DNA of 64,000 bases from Acinetobacter junii CIP 64.5 (GTDB lineage Bacteria; Pseudomonadota; Gammaproteobacteria; Pseudomonadales; Moraxellaceae), in contig NZ_KB849655.1 in assembly GCF_000368765.1 (NCBI RefSeq), forward strand, positions 1,896,001-1,960,000, read 5' to 3'. The notes beneath the pieces were generated by a model. It was not told where the DNA came from, did no database searches, and worked only from the letters and a program-made list of their open reading frames with translations. The position numbers were made by a program, and so were the translations under genes. This document shows positions 49,062-58,261 of the stretch, one piece after another (within the stretch, counting starts at the first letter, position 1; each line of letters starts with the position of its first letter).

Positions 49062-49394
49062 ATACAGGAGATAAACTGGAAAAAGGACGTATTTTATTCA
49101 GTTAAAATGATCAGTCAAATTTCTTAAAAAACCATTTTTACTATTTTTTCTTAATAATGGAGTTCTAAATAAAATAGGGAATTGGCTTTAAAATTGCCAT
49201 TTTTTGTGTTTTTTATGCACAAAATTTGAATATTAAAAATAATTACAGCATGTTAGATTTAATAATAAACTTTGAATATTATATGAAATTAATCTTAATA
49301 TTTGCTTTCCTATTCATCTGATAAAAAAGTTTGTTTGTTTAATAAATATACCAAATGGTTAAATTTATCGGTGCAAATCAAGTTCTTAATATGA
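49062..49394. other. AT-rich intergenic region
   Basis: Very AT-rich spacer between metalloprotease paralogues A and B. I see no gene, clear terminator or repeat; it presumably holds the promoter of paralogue A. Confidence 0.5.
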
Positions 49395-50306
49395 TTAATT
49401 GACGGTACGAACCAACTCTTGTTGATCTGCATGTGCTAGTGCAAATCGTTCCATATTTTGTTTTTGAATGACAGGATACATTAATGACGTTGGATCATCA
49501 GTATGATCTAAACCTAAGGCATGACCGAACTCATGCGCAAGAGTCATACGTAAGTCATCTTTGGAAGAGAACTCATACACAGAGATTTGTTTTCCATTAA
49601 ATTGACCTTTGTGGAAAAGGCGTGGTTGGAACGTTTGGTTAAACTGATTTGCTGAAAGTGCCAATTGTTGATTGTTTTGGTTTAACCCTTTGATTTGTTG
49701 ATTTAGTTGTTGCGTTTTTTGACTGTGTTGTTGGATTGCTTGTTTCAATTCAGCAGATTGTTGCTGTAGTTGTTTTTGACGTTGTGCTAGTTGATCTGCC
49801 CATTCTTTAGAGGAAGATCACATTTGATTGAAGCGTTGTACATCTGCATTGTATTGTTGGAATTGTGCAGTGAGTTGGCTTTGTCTGCTTGCAATTGAGG
49901 CAGTTGCACGTTGTATCTCATCTTTAACTTGTTGTATTTGTAGAGAGTCGATTTCCCATTGCTGCTGTTGTTGCTTAAGTTGATTGAGACCTTGTAAGCG
50001 ATTTGAAGTGTGTTGTTGACGATCATCGTAAACTAGATTGATTGTAAATTCAGCATTTGGATCATAAATGAAATGCTTTTTACCCGTTTCTTCTTCCCAA
50101 ATTTTTGCAGCCTGCTGAGTCAGCTCTAGGACTTGTTTGCTACTCAAATTAAAACGAGGATCTATTGGAGCGATACGATAGCGTAGGGGCATGTCAGCAA
50201 CTTGATGCTGATGCGAAGTTGCATTGTGCGGATTATTTTGAGCATGGCTTAAACTACTAATATTTAGACTCAAACACGCAACAATAATGGATAAAGCTTG
50301 ATAACG
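49395..50306 (-). pseudogene. Matrixin-like metalloprotease, paralogue B, with in-frame TGA
   Basis: The reading frame is continuous from the ATG at 50306 (signal peptide MRYQALSIIVACLSL, ending SHAQ) through the shared YRIAPIDPRFNLSS and AAKIWEEETGKKHFIYDP, the coiled coil, and the zinc site HEFGHALGLDH with Met-turn SLMYP. The only break is a single TGA at 49818-49820, within the coiled coil (RFNQM-stop-SSSKEW). Without readthrough, the product lacks the zinc site. This could be a fresh nonsense mutation, stop readthrough, or a base-calling error. The ATG at 50306 suits the GGGGGG site better than the one at 50318. Confidence 0.85.
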
Positions 50307-50633
50307 CATGAGCAACATCCCCCCAAATAAAATTCATTTTTGAGCAAAATTTTGATGTCGTCAAAACGCTATCTAATTAATAATTAATATGAAAAAGTGT
50401 GATTTTTTTCCTTAAAATAAAAAAAATAATGCGATTCATAGCACAACGCAATAAAAGAGAGATGGAGTCTATATTGTTGTTTTTTTATTCATAACATTAG
50501 ATTAATCAATGCTTTAAAATTGATCAATTGACTGAAAGTGCATTACTTAAGCTTCTTTTTAGTTAAAAATCAAATTGTTATTTTTTGTAATTTAATTTTT
50601 TAATGAGATGTACTTCACCTTCTATAACTTTCT
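50307..50633. other. AT-rich intergenic region
   Basis: Spacer between metalloprotease paralogues B and C with long A- and T-runs. I see no gene, hairpin or repeat of note. Confidence 0.5.
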
Positions 50634-51545
50634 CTATTTCACGCTTTGAAGTAACTCCAAATCAGCAGGTTTTAAACGGAAATCATTGAGGTCTTGATCT
50701 TGCATTAATGGATACATCAATGCTTGTGGATCATTATGATGGGAGAGCCCCAGCGCGTGTCCAAATTCATGAGCAAGGGTGAGCCGTAGGTCATTTTCAG
50801 ATTGGAATTCATATATCAAAATCTGTTTTCCGTTAAATAACCCTTTGTGAAAAAGGCGTGGCTGAAAGCGCTGTCGATATAATTTTACAGAACTATCAAG
50901 TTGTTGATCTAGCGAATTTAAGCTGTCAATTTTTCTATTCAGTTCGACAATGTTCTGATTAAAGTTATCAATCTCAAGCCTGAGTTTTTGTACAAGTTGT
51001 TGTAATTCGTATTGTTGCTGTTGGAAATATTGGCGATCATGATCAGTAGCGTTTTGTTTAGCCAACAATACTTGATGGTTGTAGTTTTCAATTTGTTGAT
51101 TTAATTCTTGTTTTTTTCGATCTAGGCTTTGTTTATTGAAGGCTAATTGCTGTTCCATTTGATCTAATTCTTGTTTTTTATTGATCCATTCTTGTTGATT
51201 CATTTTGAGTTGATTGAGATGAGCGCGTTGTTGTTCACTCTCAAATTGACGCTCATCATAGATCAAGTGAATTGTAAGCTGAGCATTTGGATCATAAACA
51301 ATATATTGCTGACCTGTTCCATCGTTCCAAATCGTCGCTGCTTGTTCGCTAATTTGTCGTACTTGTTCGATGCTGAGTTTAAAACGTGGGTCAACATCGC
51401 CGATACGATAACGTAGGCGGGTATCAAAAGGATGAAGCACTCGATCTGAAAGCGCATTAAATTTGAGTTGTGGATGTTCCCGACTTTGATAATTTAGCCA
51501 AAATACAGCAATCATTATAAATATAACAATCAGAAGGTGAGGCAT
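50634..51545 (-). CDS. Matrixin-like zinc metalloprotease, paralogue C
   Basis: This 303-residue protein starts with a hydrophobic segment (MPHLLIVIFIMIAVFWL) that lacks an obvious cleavage site and may stay as a membrane anchor. The family N-domain (YRIGDVDPRFKLS, AATIWNDGTGQQYIVYDP) follows, then a Gln/Asn-rich coiled coil (about 95-225) and the zinc site HEFGHALGLSH (259-269) with Met-turn ALMYP. It is intact. It is transcribed in the same direction as paralogues A and B. Confidence 0.83.
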   Translation of the reverse strand: MPHLLIVIFIMIAVFWLNYQSREHPQLKFNALSDRVLHPFDTRLRYRIGDVDPRFKLSIEQVRQISEQAATIWNDGTGQQYIVYDPNAQLTIHLIYDERQFESEQQRAHLNQLKMNQQEWINKKQELDQMEQQLAFNKQSLDRKKQELNQQIENYNHQVLLAKQNATDHDRQYFQQQQYELQQLVQKLRLEIDNFNQNIVELNRKIDSLNSLDQQLDSSVKLYRQRFQPRLFHKGLFNGKQILIYEFQSENDLRLTLAHEFGHALGLSHHNDPQALMYPLMQDQDLNDFRLKPADLELLQSVK

Positions 51546-51719
51546 TTTTTGAATATTCTTGTCTAAGCTTACATTGCATCAATGTTGTAGAAGCATATTA
51601 TGTTCATACATAAAGTAGCACTACTGTAAAAGAGTGGATTAAGAAAATATATCATTGTGTTTAGGCTTTTGCTTTAATAACGCAATACTTGGAATGATAA
51701 AAATAATCAAGGAATGCAG

Positions 51720-52604
51720 ATGCGCAACTATTTATTAAAAGTACCTGATCACCAGTGGAATGCAAGTTCACCAGCAAAAAGTAGTATCCAAAATTTAAAG
51801 ATTCAATACTTGGGAACAGCAGGATTTATACTTTCAGATCAACATCGAACTATAGTTTTGGATCCTTTTATTAGTCGTCCGAATTTTTGGCAAACATTCA
51901 CGCAACCTTTGCTCAGTGACCCAACTTTAGTCAAAAAATATATTCCAAATGCCGATGACGTGTTAATTGGGCATGCGCATTACGATCATATCTTGGATGC
52001 ACCAGAGGTATGTAAACAAACAGGTGCACGCCTAATTGGTTCTCAAGCAACCTTAATGTATGGACGATCAGCAGGTTTGTCTGAATCGCAAATGCTTGAA
52101 ACAAAGGGACGGGAAGTCATTGAATGTGGGCAATGGCAAGTTGTTGGACTGCCGTCGATTCATGGCAAAGCATTGTTTGGTCGGGTGCCATTACCAGGGG
52201 ATATGACTACACCGCCACCTTATCCACCGAAATTTCATCACCTACGGCATGGTCAAGTGTTTAATTGGTGGATTAATACGGGGTATCTTCGCGTTGTACA
52301 CATTGATTCAGCTGATTTTATTGAACAAGAATTACAAGGTAGGCAAGCAGATATAGTCTGTTTATGTGCGATTGGACGCAAATATCGCCCGAACTATGTC
52401 AAAGATGTCGTGCGCTTGCTGAAACCTAAATACATTATTCCATGTCATTGGGATACGATGCTGACGCCTATTGATCAATTACCTAAATTATTACCTGGTG
52501 TGAATATCCCTGAATTTTTAGAAGAAATAAAAGCTTCTGGAGTCGAACCATTATTTATGCCGATTTTAGGTGAACTATATTTCGATCAAAATAATGAATC
52601 TTAA
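51720..52604 (+). CDS. MBL-fold metal-dependent hydrolase (UlaG-like)
   Basis: This 294-residue metallo-beta-lactamase-fold protein has the metal-binding GHAHYDHILD, a later His in LPSIHGK, the Asp in HIDSAD and a C-terminal PCHWD. This pattern resembles UlaG/NAPE-PLD-like hydrolases rather than beta-lactamases. It has no signal peptide, so it is cytoplasmic. The substrate is unknown. The ATG at 51720 is six bases from AAGGA; an ATG six bases earlier overlaps that site. Confidence 0.87.
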   Translation: MRNYLLKVPDHQWNASSPAKSSIQNLKIQYLGTAGFILSDQHRTIVLDPFISRPNFWQTFTQPLLSDPTLVKKYIPNADDVLIGHAHYDHILDAPEVCKQTGARLIGSQATLMYGRSAGLSESQMLETKGREVIECGQWQVVGLPSIHGKALFGRVPLPGDMTTPPPYPPKFHHLRHGQVFNWWINTGYLRVVHIDSADFIEQELQGRQADIVCLCAIGRKYRPNYVKDVVRLLKPKYIIPCHWDTMLTPIDQLPKLLPGVNIPEFLEEIKASGVEPLFMPILGELYFDQNNES

Positions 52605-52610
52605 AATAAA

Positions 52611-52638
52611 AAAAACCGCGCTTTCGCGCGGTCTTTTT
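52611..52638. terminator. Bidirectional terminator (MBL hydrolase/dnaK)
   Basis: The GC stem ACCGCG/CGCGGT has A's on the left and a T-run on the right, between the convergent hydrolase and dnaK genes. Confidence 0.9.
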
Positions 52639-52650
52639 TAAAGAGACAAA

Positions 52651-54594
52651 TTATTTTTTGTCATCTTTAACTTCTGTGAACTCAGCATCTACAACGCCAT
52701 CGTCCGCTTTTTGTTGTTGACCAGCATCACCACCTTGGAATGCATTTGGATCAAAACCTTCTGCGCCGCCAGCACCTTGCGCTTGTTCATAAGCACGTTG
52801 AGTGATTGGCATCAAGATGTTTTGTAAAGCTTCAGTTTTTGCTTTGATGTCTTCAACATCATTTTCTTTAGTTGCTGCTTCAAGCTCAGAAACCGCAGTA
52901 GCGATTGCAGTTTTTTCATCTTCAGTCACTTTGTCACCTAGATCTTTAACTGCTTTGTTTGAGCTAGATACTAAAGCATCTGCTTCGTTACGAGCTTTCG
53001 CTAACTCTTCAAATTTGCGGTCTTCTTCAGCATTCGCTTCAGCATCTTTAATCATTGCTTCGATTTCAGCATCAGACAAACCTGAGTTCGCTTTAATCTG
53101 GATTGATTGCTCTTTACCAGTGCTCTTATCTTTAGCCGATACTTTTAAGATACCGTCAGCGTTGATGTCGAACGATACTTCAATTTGCGGTACGCCACGT
53201 GGAGCAGGTGGGATATCGCCTAATTGGAAGTTACCCAACAATTTGTTTTGTTGAGCCATTTTACGTTCACCTTGGTAAACCGAAATATCTACAGCAGGCT
53301 GGTTGTCAGCAGCAGTAGAGAACACTTGTGATTTCTTCGCAGGAATCGTAGTGTTCTTCTCAATGATTGGTGTTAATACACCGCCCATTGTTTCGATACC
53401 TAAAGTTAATGGTGTTACGTCTAATAGAAGAACGTCAGTTTTGTCACCAGACAATACAGCACCTTGAATCGCAGCACCGATTGCAACCGCTTCATCAGGG
53501 TTCACGTCTTTACGTGGCTCTTTACCAAAGAATTCTTGTACTTTTTGTTGTACAAGTGGCATACGAGACTGACCACCAACTAAAATTACGTCAGAGATGT
53601 CTGAAGTCGAAAGACCAGCATCTTTAAGCGCGATTTTGCAAGGCTCGATTGTACGAGCAACTAAATCAGCAACCAAACCTTCAAGTTTTGCACGCGTTAC
53701 ATTGATCACTAAGTGTTTAGGACCAGTTGCATCAGCGGTGATGTATGGAAGGTTGATTTCAGTTGCATTTGATGAAGAAAGCTCGATTTTTGCTTTTTCG
53801 GCAGCTTCTTTCAAACGTTGTAACGCAAGTGGATCATTTTTCAAGTTCACACTTTGTTCTTTCTTAAATTCTTCAACCAAGAATTCAATTAACGCGTTAT
53901 CAAAGTCTTCACCACCAAGGAAAGTATCACCATTTGTTGATAACACTTCGATTTGCTGGTCGCCATCAAGGTCTGCGATTTCAATGATTGATACGTCGAA
54001 TGTACCACCACCTAAGTCGTAAACTGCAACTTTACGGTCGCCTTCTTTCTTATCCATACCGAACGCAAGCGCCGCAGCAGTTGGTTCGTTAATGATACGT
54101 TTAACATCAAGACCTGCAATTTTACCTGCATCTTTAGTTGCTTGACGTTGCGCATCGTTAAAGTAAGCAGGAACGGTAATTACCGCTTCAGTAACGGTTT
54201 CACCTAAATAGTCTTCTGCAGTTTTCTTCATCTTTTTCAAGATTTCAGCCGACACTTGTTGTGGTGCCAATTTTTTATCGTTAACTTCAACCCAAGCATC
54301 ACCATTGTCTGCTTTGATGATTTTATAAGGTACAAGACCGATATCTTTTTGTACCGCTTGGTCTTCATAACGACGACCGATTAAACGCTTAATCGCGAAT
54401 AATGTATTTTTCGGGTTGGTTACAGCCTGACGCTTAGCACTTTGACCCACTAAGATCTCGCCATCTTTATAAGCGATGATCGATGGAGTTGTACGTGCGC
54501 CTTCAGCGTTTTCGATTACTTTTACTTTATCGCCTTCAAGTACAGCAACACATGAGTTGGTAGTACCTAAGTCAATACCAATAATTTTCGCCAT
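52651..54594 (-). CDS. dnaK: Hsp70 chaperone DnaK
   Basis: This ATP-dependent chaperone binds hydrophobic peptide stretches and works with DnaJ and GrpE. The 647-residue protein begins [18 protein letters not shown] and has the phosphate and adenosine motifs ([20 protein letters not shown]), the interdomain linker [12 protein letters not shown], the peptide-binding domain and a C-terminal lid ending in the acidic [10 protein letters not shown]. The frame extends ten codons upstream; the ATG at 54594 is the family start. dnaJ is not in the window. It follows grpE and has its own sigma-32-like promoter. Confidence 0.98.
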   Translation of the reverse strand: MAKIIGIDLGTTNSCVAVLEGDKVKVIENAEGARTTPSIIAYKDGEILVGQSAKRQAVTNPKNTLFAIKRLIGRRYEDQAVQKDIGLVPYKIIKADNGDAWVEVNDKKLAPQQVSAEILKKMKKTAEDYLGETVTEAVITVPAYFNDAQRQATKDAGKIAGLDVKRIINEPTAAALAFGMDKKEGDRKVAVYDLGGGTFDVSIIEIADLDGDQQIEVLSTNGDTFLGGEDFDNALIEFLVEEFKKEQSVNLKNDPLALQRLKEAAEKAKIELSSSNATEINLPYITADATGPKHLVINVTRAKLEGLVADLVARTIEPCKIALKDAGLSTSDISDVILVGGQSRMPLVQQKVQEFFGKEPRKDVNPDEAVAIGAAIQGAVLSGDKTDVLLLDVTPLTLGIETMGGVLTPIIEKNTTIPAKKSQVFSTAADNQPAVDISVYQGERKMAQQNKLLGNFQLGDIPPAPRGVPQIEVSFDINADGILKVSAKDKSTGKEQSIQIKANSGLSDAEIEAMIKDAEANAEEDRKFEELAKARNEADALVSSSNKAVKDLGDKVTEDEKTAIATAVSELEAATKENDVEDIKAKTEALQNILMPITQRAYEQAQGAGGAEGFDPNAFQGGDAGQQQKADDGVVDAEFTEVKDDKK

Positions 54595-54641
54595 TTGGTG
54601 TGTTCCTCTAAAATTTTGTTGCAATGTTTTGCTTGTTATTC

Positions 54642-54670
54642 GATATGAGAGTCAATCGGTTTTTTTCAAG
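54642..54670 (-). promoter_or_regulatory. Sigma-32-like heat-shock promoter of dnaK
   Basis: On the minus strand, CTTGAA (54665-54670) and CTCATATC (54642-54649) are 15 bases apart, close to the RpoH consensus CTTGAA-N11-15-CCCCATNT. It lies about 50 bases upstream of the dnaK start. Confidence 0.65.
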
Positions 54671-54743
54671 CATTTTTATGAAAAAAAATCAAAAAACTCT
54701 CAAATTCCTCCATTTTTGAGCAAAAAACGCTTGCTCACACGCA

Positions 54744-55289
54744 TTATTGACCCACCATCACCATCGCAGGACGAAGTAAACGTCCATTCAGGGTATAGCC
54801 TTTCTGCAACACCGTACCAATCTCATTGGCCTTGGCATTTGGATCGATACCTACCGCTTGGTGTAAGTCAGCATTGAAGCCATTTTGGGTATTCGCCTCA
54901 ACCACGCCAAATTTTTCCAGTGTGGTCAAAAGGGATTTTAGGGTCAATTTCACGCCTTCGAGTACAGGTGTTTGTTCATCACCAGCGGCTTGAATCGCAC
55001 GTTCAAGATTGTCGACTGAATCCAACAACTCTTTAGCAAATTTCTCAAGAACGGTATCTTTGTGTTTTTCCGATTCACGCTGGATACGTTCAACACTCTT
55101 TTGTGCTTCGTACACGGCATTTGCGGTACGGGCTTTTTCAAGTTTCAAGCTTTCTTCGAGTTTGGTGATTTGCGCTTGTAAATCTTCAACGCTAAGCTCG
55201 TTTGCTTGCTCTACACCTTCAGCTTGAGTTTGTTCAGTTTGTTGCTCATTTTGAATGTCTTGAGCTTGCTCATTTTGCTCATTAGCCAT
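54744..55289 (-). CDS. grpE: Nucleotide exchange factor GrpE
   Basis: GrpE releases ADP from DnaK. The 181-residue protein has an acidic Gln/Glu-rich N-terminus (about 1-35), a long coiled coil ([13 protein letters not shown] region), and the C-terminal beta domain with [21 protein letters not shown] and the end [13 protein letters not shown]. The ATG at 55289 has GGAG upstream; the frame extends 11 codons further. dnaK follows after 150 bases. Confidence 0.96.
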   Translation of the reverse strand: MANEQNEQAQDIQNEQQTEQTQAEGVEQANELSVEDLQAQITKLEESLKLEKARTANAVYEAQKSVERIQRESEKHKDTVLEKFAKELLDSVDNLERAIQAAGDEQTPVLEGVKLTLKSLLTTLEKFGVVEANTQNGFNADLHQAVGIDPNAKANEIGTVLQKGYTLNGRLLRPAMVMVGQ

Positions 55290-55401
55290 TGATGATCTCC
55301 GTTGAAAAAAGTTCTTAAACATGTACAGTCCTTTTGGCGTGAATGCTCATAGGGTTAAACCCGAACTGCCACATCTTGTTCATTCATAGATAGGGATGAA
55401 G

Positions 55402-55426
55402 TATGGGCAACACGACAAAATTCAAG
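55402..55426 (-). promoter_or_regulatory. Sigma-32-like heat-shock promoter of grpE
   Basis: On the minus strand, CTTGAA (55421-55426) and CCCATA (55402-55407) are 13 bases apart, a good fit to the RpoH consensus. It lies about 115 bases upstream of the grpE start. Confidence 0.75.
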
Positions 55427-55448
55427 CGTTCAGGTTGATTTAAATCTT

Positions 55449-56342
55449 TTAATTTTGCTGATTTAAGTAAAAATTTAAGTTTTCGATGACAAAAGCAATA
55501 AATTCTTGTGTGATTTTCGGTAAATGTTGCCTTGATGCATAGACTAACGACAAGGTTAGGTCAGGTGCAGAAAAATCTGTAAATACCTGTTGCAAACGAT
55601 GTTGTGCTATATCCTGACGCACCAATAGCGTTGGTAACATGGCAATGCCTTCTGCTTTGAGACACATTTGATAGAGCGCAATCACATCATTACTTTTAAA
55701 CGTAACATTTAATGGATAATTCTGAGGTTGTTGATCTGTATCAAACAAAGTCCAATACTGATTATGCGTATGGTGGGCTATACATTCATGCTGAATCAGT
55801 TGGCTTGGGTGTGAAAGGGGAGTGTGATCTTGTAAATAATGTGGATGCGCACAAAAGATAGATTCAATATCACAAACAGGACGAGCAATTAAACCATCAG
55901 CAACTTTTTGTGTAATTCTGAGTGCAAGATCAAACTGAGCATCCATCAAATCAACCGTATTTTCAGTTAAATACACATCAAAATGAATGTGTGGATATAA
56001 TTTTTTAAATTGCTTAATGCATTCATTTACCCCTAGTTGAAACAAAAACAAACCACAAGTAAAACGGATCGTACCACTATGTTGTTCAGGTGCAGCCAAA
56101 CCTTCAAGCAACTGTTGCTGCTGTAAAATATTCTCACAATAGACCAAGGCTTTTTCACCCGCAGGGGTAAGAGAAACTTTACGTGTATTACGCTGAAATA
56201 GGCGAGTAGAAAAGGTTTGTTCCAAGTGTTCAAGATAGCGTGACACCATCGCTTTCGAATAGTCTAAATGTTCCGCTGCTTTACTCAAATTGCCTTGTTG
56301 AGCAATACATACAAAAACTTGAATGGCTTTTAAAGTATCCAT
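55449..56342 (-). CDS. LysR-type transcriptional regulator
   Basis: This 297-residue regulator has the N-terminal helix-turn-helix (GNLSKAAEHLDYSKAMVSRYLEHLE, residues about 17-41) and the effector domain. The N-terminal sequence resembles the CrgA/DsdC-like branch of LysR proteins. It is divergent from the broken MBL gene at 56451 and separated from it by a candidate operator (56356-56374), so it probably once controlled that gene. Confidence 0.92.
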   Translation of the reverse strand: MDTLKAIQVFVCIAQQGNLSKAAEHLDYSKAMVSRYLEHLEQTFSTRLFQRNTRKVSLTPAGEKALVYCENILQQQQLLEGLAAPEQHSGTIRFTCGLFLFQLGVNECIKQFKKLYPHIHFDVYLTENTVDLMDAQFDLALRITQKVADGLIARPVCDIESIFCAHPHYLQDHTPLSHPSQLIQHECIAHHTHNQYWTLFDTDQQPQNYPLNVTFKSNDVIALYQMCLKAEGIAMLPTLLVRQDIAQHRLQQVFTDFSAPDLTLSLVYASRQHLPKITQEFIAFVIENLNFYLNQQN

Positions 56343-56355
56343 ATAGAATTCTTAT

Positions 56356-56374
56356 TGTTGCAATTTATGCAACA
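56356..56374. promoter_or_regulatory. Candidate LysR operator
   Basis: The perfect inverted repeat TGTTGCAATTTATGCAACA (seven-base arms around five bases) has the T-N11-A form of LysR binding sites. It lies 14 bases upstream of the LysR start, in the divergent promoter region. Confidence 0.65.
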
Positions 56375-56450
56375 TTTTATCTTAATTTAGGGTGTTTATT
56401 TGGCAACAATTGCAACTTAAAGTGTTTCTTATCAGATAGGAGACATATTA

Positions 56451-57305
56451 ATGAATATCAAATCATTCACACTTGCACTAACTGCATTAGCGGCAACATC
56501 AACAAGCTTTGCACAGGATTTAAAAATTCAGAACTTCCTAGCAAAGCCTGAACATTTTGGCGTAACTTCAACATTAATCGAAGGTGACAAAGAAGTCTTA
56601 CTGGTCAATGCGCAATTTTTCTAAATCGGAAGCTTTACGTATTGCGGCAGATATTTTAGACAGCGGTAAAACTTTAAAAACAATTTTTGTCAGTTACGGT
56701 GACCCTGACTTCTATTTTGGCTTAGATGTATTTAAACAATATTTCCCAAACGTGCAAATCATTGCAACACCTGAAACGGTAAAACATATTCAAGATACGC
56801 AGGCTTTAAAAGTTGCTTATTGGGGACCCAAAATGGGAGCCAATGCACCGAGTCAAATTATTGTTCCGCAAGCGTATACGGCTAAGATCTTAAAATTTGA
56901 AAATGAAAATATTGAGATTAAGGAAAAAATGAGCTGACTTATTTGTGGATTCCAAGTGCTAAAGCCGTTGTAGGCGGTATTCCAGTCTCTTCCGGGATTC
57001 ATTTATGGATGGTAGACACCCCAACAACAAAAGATCGTAACGAAGTGGTACTGGCATTAGAAAGTATCAAATCATTAAAACCGAATGTTGTTGTTCCAGC
57101 ACACATGAAAGCGGGTGCAGCAGAAGGATTGGATGCAGTTAACTTTTCTATCGATTATTTGAAGCAATATGAGAACGCAGCAAAAGTTACGAAAACATCG
57201 ACTGATTTAATTCAAATGATGCAAAAAGAATATCCAACTTTAAGCGAATCAAGCAGTTTGGAATTAGGTGCTAAAGTGGTAAAAGGTGAAATGCAGTGGC
57301 CTTAA
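56451..57305 (+). pseudogene. Periplasmic MBL-fold hydrolase, two frameshifts
   Basis: The reading starts at the ATG at 56451 with a signal peptide (MNIKSFTLALTALAATSTSFA) and the MBL beginning EHFGVTSTLIEGDKEVLLVNAQF. It then meets a TAA at 56622 because of one extra T in a T-run (56615-56620). The second frame (SKSEALRIAADILDSG, then YGDPDFYFGLDVF) runs until an A-run at 56924-56929 has one A too few. The third frame gives ELTYLWIPSAKAVVGGIPVSSG, GIHLWMVDTP and VVPAHMKAGA to 57305. Both lesions are homopolymer indels, so sequencing error is possible. Confidence 0.88.
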
Positions 57306-57322
57306 ATTCGCTGTAAACGAAG

Positions 57323-57352
57323 AAAACCGTGATTAATTTTCACGGTTTTTTT
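57323..57352 (+). terminator. Intrinsic terminator
   Basis: The stem AAAACCGTG/CACGGTTTT with an eight-base loop is followed by TTT, just past the broken MBL gene. Confidence 0.9.
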
Positions 57353-57694
57353 ATTTTTAATACATCTATTGTTAACTCAAACTTTTTAATTGTAAGTTTT
57401 TAGCAGTGTTAATAGCACTTTGTATAAATGATAAATATTGAAGATAAGACTATATTTGTATGATCTGATCCGAATCGTATTGCAGAAAAATAATAAATTA
57501 TAAATATTTAATCTAATTCAAAGAATTGCAAAATTAAGTGAATGCTCATCTAAACTGGTTTAATAAAAATTGCAAAACAATACGGCTTAAACAACAAACT
57601 GCAACCAATCCTCACCACGTTCATCGAAAAAATTGTGAATCATAGGCAACGCAAAGACAACTTTGCTTTTTGTCATAATGGAAGGAAATATACA
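57353..57694. other. Intergenic region without recognised feature
   Basis: AT-rich spacer before the lipoprotein gene. The open frame reaching back to 57635 is an extension of that gene. I see no repeat or strong promoter. Confidence 0.5.
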
Positions 57695-57931
57695 ATGAAA
57701 AAGTTAGCCCTAATCTCTATGGTTGTATCTGGTGTTGCATTCACAGCTGTAGGTTGTTCAACACAAGGTGGTCTTGATGCTTCTGGTTCAGCACAAACTA
57801 GCGTTAGCCCTTCAGGCGTACAAGGTGGCGTAGGTGTACAAGCGGGTTCATCTGTTGATGTTCAACCTGGTGGTGCTTCAGCAGGTGTTTCTGGTTCTGT
57901 TTCAGGCTCAGCAGATGCTTCGGCACAATAA
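57695..57931 (+). CDS. Small Gly/Ser/Ala-rich lipoprotein
   Basis: This 78-residue protein has a lipoprotein signal (MKKLALISMVVSGVAFTAVGC) with the lipidated Cys at residue 21. The mature part is low-complexity: repeats of Gly, Ser, Ala, Val and Gln (QGGVGVQAGSSVDVQPGG, SGSVSGSADASAQ). There is no residue pattern pointing to an enzyme. The start ATG at 57695 has a GGAAGGAAA site. It probably sits in the outer membrane; the function is unknown. Confidence 0.85.
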   Translation: MKKLALISMVVSGVAFTAVGCSTQGGLDASGSAQTSVSPSGVQGGVGVQAGSSVDVQPGGASAGVSGSVSGSADASAQ

Positions 57932-58261
57932 TTTCTTCGTTCTTGAGTAAAAGATATGATTAATTGGTGCGATAGATGCCCAATCCAATTGATCAAAATG
58001 TACTGCTATACATTGCATCAATTTACTTGTTAAGCACAAATGGATCTTGATCCAGAGGATGAGAGTGAATAGAAAAAATTCTCATCCTTCAATGACACTC
58101 ATGAAGCATTTTTTGACATAGATTGGCAAAATAATCAGTTTGGATTAAGCAGAATAGTTAATGACTTTTTAAGCTTAGCTCTTTAGCGTACATCATATTT
58201 TTGAAATCTTGATCTTGATCTCTGGCTTTATAAAAGCATATAGTCGGAAAGAACAAGAATT
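57932..58261. other. Intergenic region without recognised feature
   Basis: Spacer of 330 bases between the lipoprotein and esterase genes. No gene or hairpin with a T-run was found; it presumably holds the promoter of the esterase. Confidence 0.45.

Noticed and set aside
51720..52604. MBL-fold hydrolase as a beta-lactamase
   Set aside because: It lacks a signal peptide, and its metal-site pattern is that of UlaG-like hydrolases.
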